From Pedobacter psychroterrae (GTDB lineage: Bacteria; Bacteroidota; Bacteroidia; Sphingobacteriales; Sphingobacteriaceae), in assembly GCF_004331695.1 (NCBI RefSeq), contig NZ_SJSL01000001.1, positions 620,001 through 684,000 on the forward strand: a stretch of 64,000 nucleotides of DNA, read 5' to 3'. Made by a program: the position numbers and the translations under genes. Below are positions 61,733 through 64,000 of the stretch, one piece after another (positions within the stretch are counted from its first letter, which is position 1; the number at the start of each line of letters is the position of its first letter). The notes below the pieces were generated by a model. It was given only the letters and a program-made list of their open reading frames with translations. It had not been told where the DNA came from and did no database searches.

Positions 61733-62020
61733 TTATTCCTTATCTTCTATGTTATGCTCCTTATCTTGCAAGCCTTGCTCCTTATCTTGCATGGTTAACA
61801 TATTTGGTCCTGGAGTATAATATGTCATTCTGCTTTTTCCATTTGCTGTTAACAAGTTTGCATCTCTTAGTGCCCTTAAGTCTGTACTTGATTTTAATAT
61901 ATCTGCTCCGCTTAATTGTCTATAGGTAGCATTATCAATAGCGCCAACTTCTTGCCTACTCTCCTATTCTCCAAACATTACTATATTAGCTTTATTAAAC
62001 AGAATTAACGAGGTCGGCTT
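61733..62020 (-). pseudogene. Remnant of an AlbA/HATPase_c_4-type regulator C-terminus
   Basis: The minus-strand frame ending with TAA at 61733-61735 reads RQEVGAIDNATYRQLSGADI, then LKSSTDLRALRDANLLTANG and KSRMTYYTPGPN, typical of the winged-helix tail of AlbA-2/HATPase_c_4 proteins (formerly annotated as RecG-like regulators). It ends in QDKEQGLQDKEHNIEDKE, produced by two 16-bp direct repeats at 61755-61770 and 61776-61791. An in-frame TAG at 61964-61966 and loss of the N-terminal 300-400 residues show it is dead. Confidence 0.65.
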
Positions 62021-62024
62021 TTCT

Positions 62025-62546
62025 ATGAAAGTTAATCCTTAGAAATGGAGCAAGAAAGAATTCATCGGACATCTAGGCAGGTTCCCTTATCAGTATATGG
62101 CACATAAAATATCTAAACGATTATTGGACAATGTCAATCTCCTGCCCCTTTCTGAAGGGATGCGCATTTTGGAAATTGGTTGTGGCCCGGGTACCGCTGC
62201 CAGAGAACTTGCAAATCGCTTGCATAACATTCACATACTGGCCATCGACAGTTCCGACAAAGCAATTGAGCAGGCAAGGAAATCGTCTCAGAAAGAAATT
62301 AGCGCTGGAAAGTTAAGCTTTCAACAAATTGCGATTGAAGATTTTGACATAAAAGCGGGTGATGAGAAATTTGACCTCATTTTTGCGATACGCGTAGGGG
62401 CTCTGGATGGCAGACATCCTGAGAAAGGCAAGCTGGCACTAAGAAATATTAATAAGGCACTGAAACCGGACGGCCAATTATTCGTCGATGGCATCTGTCA
62501 ATGTAGCACCTACCGCCCAACAAATGAAAAAAGACATCCACGCTGA
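62025..62546 (+). pseudogene. Class I SAM-dependent methyltransferase with in-frame amber at codon 6
   Basis: From ATG at 62025 the frame reads MKVNP, TAG (62040-62042), then KWSKKEFIGHLGRFPYQYMA and on to a Rossmann methyltransferase: RILEIGCGPGTAARELA (SAM motif I), HILAIDSSDKAIEQA (acidic residue after strand 2), FDLIFAIRVGALDGRHPEKG and LKPDGQLFVDG. The segment after TAG looks native, so the stop is probably a recent nonsense mutation. Initiation at ATG 62097 would give 149 residues with the SAM site but without the N-terminal helix. The C-terminus after LFVDG looks altered (ICQCSTYRPTNEKRHPR). It may be inactive. Confidence 0.6.
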
Positions 62547-62563
62547 CTTGCTCACAAAAAACA

Positions 62564-62629
62564 GGGGATGACCACTCCGTGTCCATCCCCCGTATCTAAA
62601 TTAACGCTCTCGTATATATATACGGAGTG
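62564..62629 (+). other. Hairpin with possible loop-downstream pseudoknot
   Basis: GGGGATG (62564-62570) pairs with CATCCCC (62584-62590) around a 13-nt loop. Eight loop bases, CACTCCGT (62573-62580), are complementary to ACGGAGTG at 62622-62629. The palindrome CGTATATATATACG lies between. No T-run follows. The rest of the 309-nt gap (62547-62855) shows no gene. Confidence 0.45.
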
Positions 62630-62855
62630 TGTTAGGCTTTAGTATCTTCTGTGATGATTTTTATTTTGCTTTATAGAAATAGAACAATTCTTTGACAATC
62701 CGGACCATCTGTCGACCCTTGCATCGCATATTGTGAAGATTGTATAAGGAAATGTAAACTACCCTAATTTTAGGTACGTCAGTCATAAGTCAAATCAACT
62801 TAACGACTAACCGAAACATGCGGATTCCTGTTAGCTTTAGGGAAATTTCAATTCA

Positions 62856-63350
62856 ATGGATCATAGTGAACTAATGGTAAAAATAGCTTTGGCCGGCTGG
62901 AACACCCAGATTTCGAGGGCTGCGCAGACTTTTGATACTTTTTCGGATGCTGATTTTCAGCAGCAGGTTTCCCGTGGAAAGAACCGGATCATATACCTTT
63001 ACGGCCACCTGGCCAGTTACCATGATGCGCTGAAGGAAACTCTTGGAATCGGTAAGCGGCACCGCCCGGAGCTTCATGCGCCGTTTTTACAAAATCCGGA
63101 TGATTTGCAGGCGGTCATGCCTTCAGTTGCTGAACTGCGCGAATTCTGGAACAGCATTCATCTTGAGCTGGAGCAACTGTTCGCTTCGCTGTCCACAGAA
63201 GACTGGTTCAAGCGTCATAACGCAATGTCGGATGTGGACTTTGAAAAAGATCCTTCCCGCAACCGGCTGAGTGTATTGCTGAACCGGACGAACCATGTGG
63301 CTTATCATTTGGGCCAAGTCAAGCTGGTGAAGCCTGAGGTCTTGAGTTAA
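62856..63350 (+). CDS. DinB-family four-helix protein
   Basis: A 164-residue protein with the DinB/YfiT-like four-helix layout. Potential metal histidines are in LYGHLASYHDALKETLG (after helix 2) and NHVAYHLGQVKLV (helix 4), the usual positions. Helix 1 starts WNTQISRAAQTFDTFSDADF. DinB-like proteins often bind a divalent metal and act as thiol-dependent transferases or hydrolases, but few have been characterised. The VOC gene follows after 28 nt, suggesting a two-gene unit. Confidence 0.82.
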   Translation: MDHSELMVKIALAGWNTQISRAAQTFDTFSDADFQQQVSRGKNRIIYLYGHLASYHDALKETLGIGKRHRPELHAPFLQNPDDLQAVMPSVAELREFWNSIHLELEQLFASLSTEDWFKRHNAMSDVDFEKDPSRNRLSVLLNRTNHVAYHLGQVKLVKPEVLS

Positions 63351-63378
63351 GCATTTATCCTTTTCTTAACAACGGATT

Positions 63379-63732
63379 ATGAAAGTAAAACGAATTTTGA
63401 CCAATATCAAAACAGATGAGCCGAGTCAGGCGGGGCAGTTTTACGAGACTATTTTCGGGATGAGCGTGGTTATGGATCAGGGCTGGATCATGACTTACGG
63501 GTCGGAAGAAAGAATGGATGTCCAAATTAGTTTTGCTTCTGAAGGTGGATCAGGCACGCTGGTGCCGGACATTTCCATTGAGGTCGATGACCTGGAAGAA
63601 GTGTTGCAAAGGTGTGCTTCAGCCGGAATTGAAATAGTGTACGGACCGGTTGAAGAGCCCTGGGGTGTTAAGCGGTTCTATGTACGGGATCCTTTTGGAA
63701 AACTGGTGAATGTGCTGGTACATATCGTATAG
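63379..63732 (+). CDS. VOC-family (glyoxalase/bleomycin-resistance-like) protein
   Basis: A 117-residue protein with two beta-alpha-beta-beta-beta modules: KRILTNIKTDEPSQAGQFYE then VVMDQGWIMTYG, and VPDISIEVDDLEEVLQRCAS then VYGPVEEPWGVKRFYVRDPF with GKLVNVL. The terminal RDPFGKLVNVL is characteristic. Members bind metals or small toxins; the substrate is unknown. The first metal His of catalytic glyoxalases is not evident, so it may be a binding rather than enzymatic member. Confidence 0.85.
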   Translation: MKVKRILTNIKTDEPSQAGQFYETIFGMSVVMDQGWIMTYGSEERMDVQISFASEGGSGTLVPDISIEVDDLEEVLQRCASAGIEIVYGPVEEPWGVKRFYVRDPFGKLVNVLVHIV

Positions 63733-63794
63733 GAGTAAATTCCTTCTATGATTTAATGCGAGGCGATTTTCGTTTAATAACCGAAGTCAAGAAA

Positions 63795-63840
63795 TATGTT
63801 TAAAACTTAGAGTTTTTTTGTACTCAATCTTTTAAACATA
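63795..63840. promoter_or_regulatory. Long-armed inverted repeat before the final gene
   Basis: TATGTTTAAAA (63795-63805) and TTTTAAACATA (63830-63840) are perfect 11-nt inverted repeats 24 nt apart, ending 5 nt before the next start codon. TATGTTTA also resembles a -7 element. It could be an operator or a leader hairpin covering the start site. Confidence 0.4.
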
Positions 63841-63845
63841 CATAC

Positions 63846-64000
63846 ATGAAACCAATAGTTACAACCGTTTTATTTTTATGCTTCTTACTTACCTCGGCTT
63901 TCTCCCAAAATTTTAATCAAACCGTTAGGGGAGTAATCATGGATCAAGACAGTAAGCAGCCTATAGAAGGCACCACAATAACCATCGCTGGTAGTAACCC
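63846..64000 (+). CDS. TonB-dependent receptor-like protein, N-terminal fragment
   Basis: The last 155 nt encode 51 residues running off the window. A signal peptide (VTTVLFLCFLLTSAFSQ) is followed by NQTVRGVIMDQDSKQPIEGT and TITIAGSN, the first strands of a carboxypeptidase-like regulatory domain. In Bacteroidota this combination usually begins a TonB-dependent outer-membrane receptor, though other surface proteins also start this way. Full length and subtype cannot be told. Confidence 0.7.
   Translation, partial: MKPIVTTVLFLCFLLTSAFSQNFNQTVRGVIMDQDSKQPIEGTTITIAGSN

Noticed and set aside
61755..61791. Two 16-bp direct repeats as a start of a CRISPR-like or regulatory array
   Set aside because: Only two copies at a 21-nt period, in frame with a decayed coding sequence (QDKEQGL, QDKEHNI); it is a coding repeat.

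Overview
The window looks like chromosomal DNA of a Bacteroidota bacterium, most probably a Sphingobacteriaceae member close to Pedobacter. The evidence is a gliding-motility lipoprotein gene (gldD), a SusC/SusD outer-membrane uptake pair behind an ECF sigma/FecR pair, several TonB-linked and outer-membrane beta-barrel proteins, and promoters of the Bacteroidota type (TTTG, about 20 nt, TAnnTTTG) with few Shine-Dalgarno motifs. Most of the window is ordinary housekeeping and surface biology. No insertion sequence, CRISPR array, integrase or complete prophage gene was seen.

Layout. 1-4.0 kb: leftward run TPR protein, ComA-like synthase, aroE, gldD and a metallo-beta-lactamase-fold hydrolase cut by the window edge. 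4.3-8.8 kb: an ALDH7-type aldehyde dehydrogenase and a SNF2-family helicase. 8.8-17.4 kb: aat, an App1-type lipid phosphatase facing a diacylglycerol-kinase-like gene, a TonB-C protein, an M23 peptidase coupled to rbfA, hflX, then a short trp operon (trpE-trpG-trpC) behind a leader peptide with Trp codons and a terminator hairpin. 17.4-26.4 kb: small membrane and Dabb proteins, an ABC permease, a DUF1624 membrane protein and two amidohydrolase-family genes in which only one of three domains keeps the metal-binding HxH. 26.4-26.8 kb: two tandem long-variable-arm tRNA-like genes with GUC at the anticodon position and their own strong promoter. 26.9-35.6 kb: Lrp/AsnC regulator, ECF sigma factor, FecR, SusC, SusD and a TlpA-like thioredoxin. 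35.6-40.0 kb: WYL regulator, a noncoding tract with tRNA-derived units and a long stem-loop, a slipin/SPFH protein and the RNA ligase RtcB. 40.1-53.3 kb: tex, pdhB, an AddB/AddA-like helicase-nuclease pair, a GH3 enzyme and two outer-membrane barrels. 53.6-58.3 kb: glpK-glpF and a GH78-type rhamnosidase. 58.4-64.0 kb: small enzymes mixed with gene debris (BNR-protein, ORF6N and regulator remnants, a methyltransferase with an in-frame amber codon) and the start of a TonB-receptor-like gene.

The best candidate for an undescribed system is 35582-40012. A WYL regulator diverges from a noncoding region carrying two copies of one dyad (ACTACGCAA-N6-TGCGCA), three degenerate tRNA-like units, one of which lacks an anticodon arm, and a nested stem-loop of about 84 nt. 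Slipin and RtcB genes follow on the same strand. It reads as a regulated RNA-repair module with its own tRNA-mimic RNA. The second candidate is the tandem tRNA-like pair at 26420-26738. Everything here was read by eye; no search, folding program or alignment was run, so family names rest on motif recognition.
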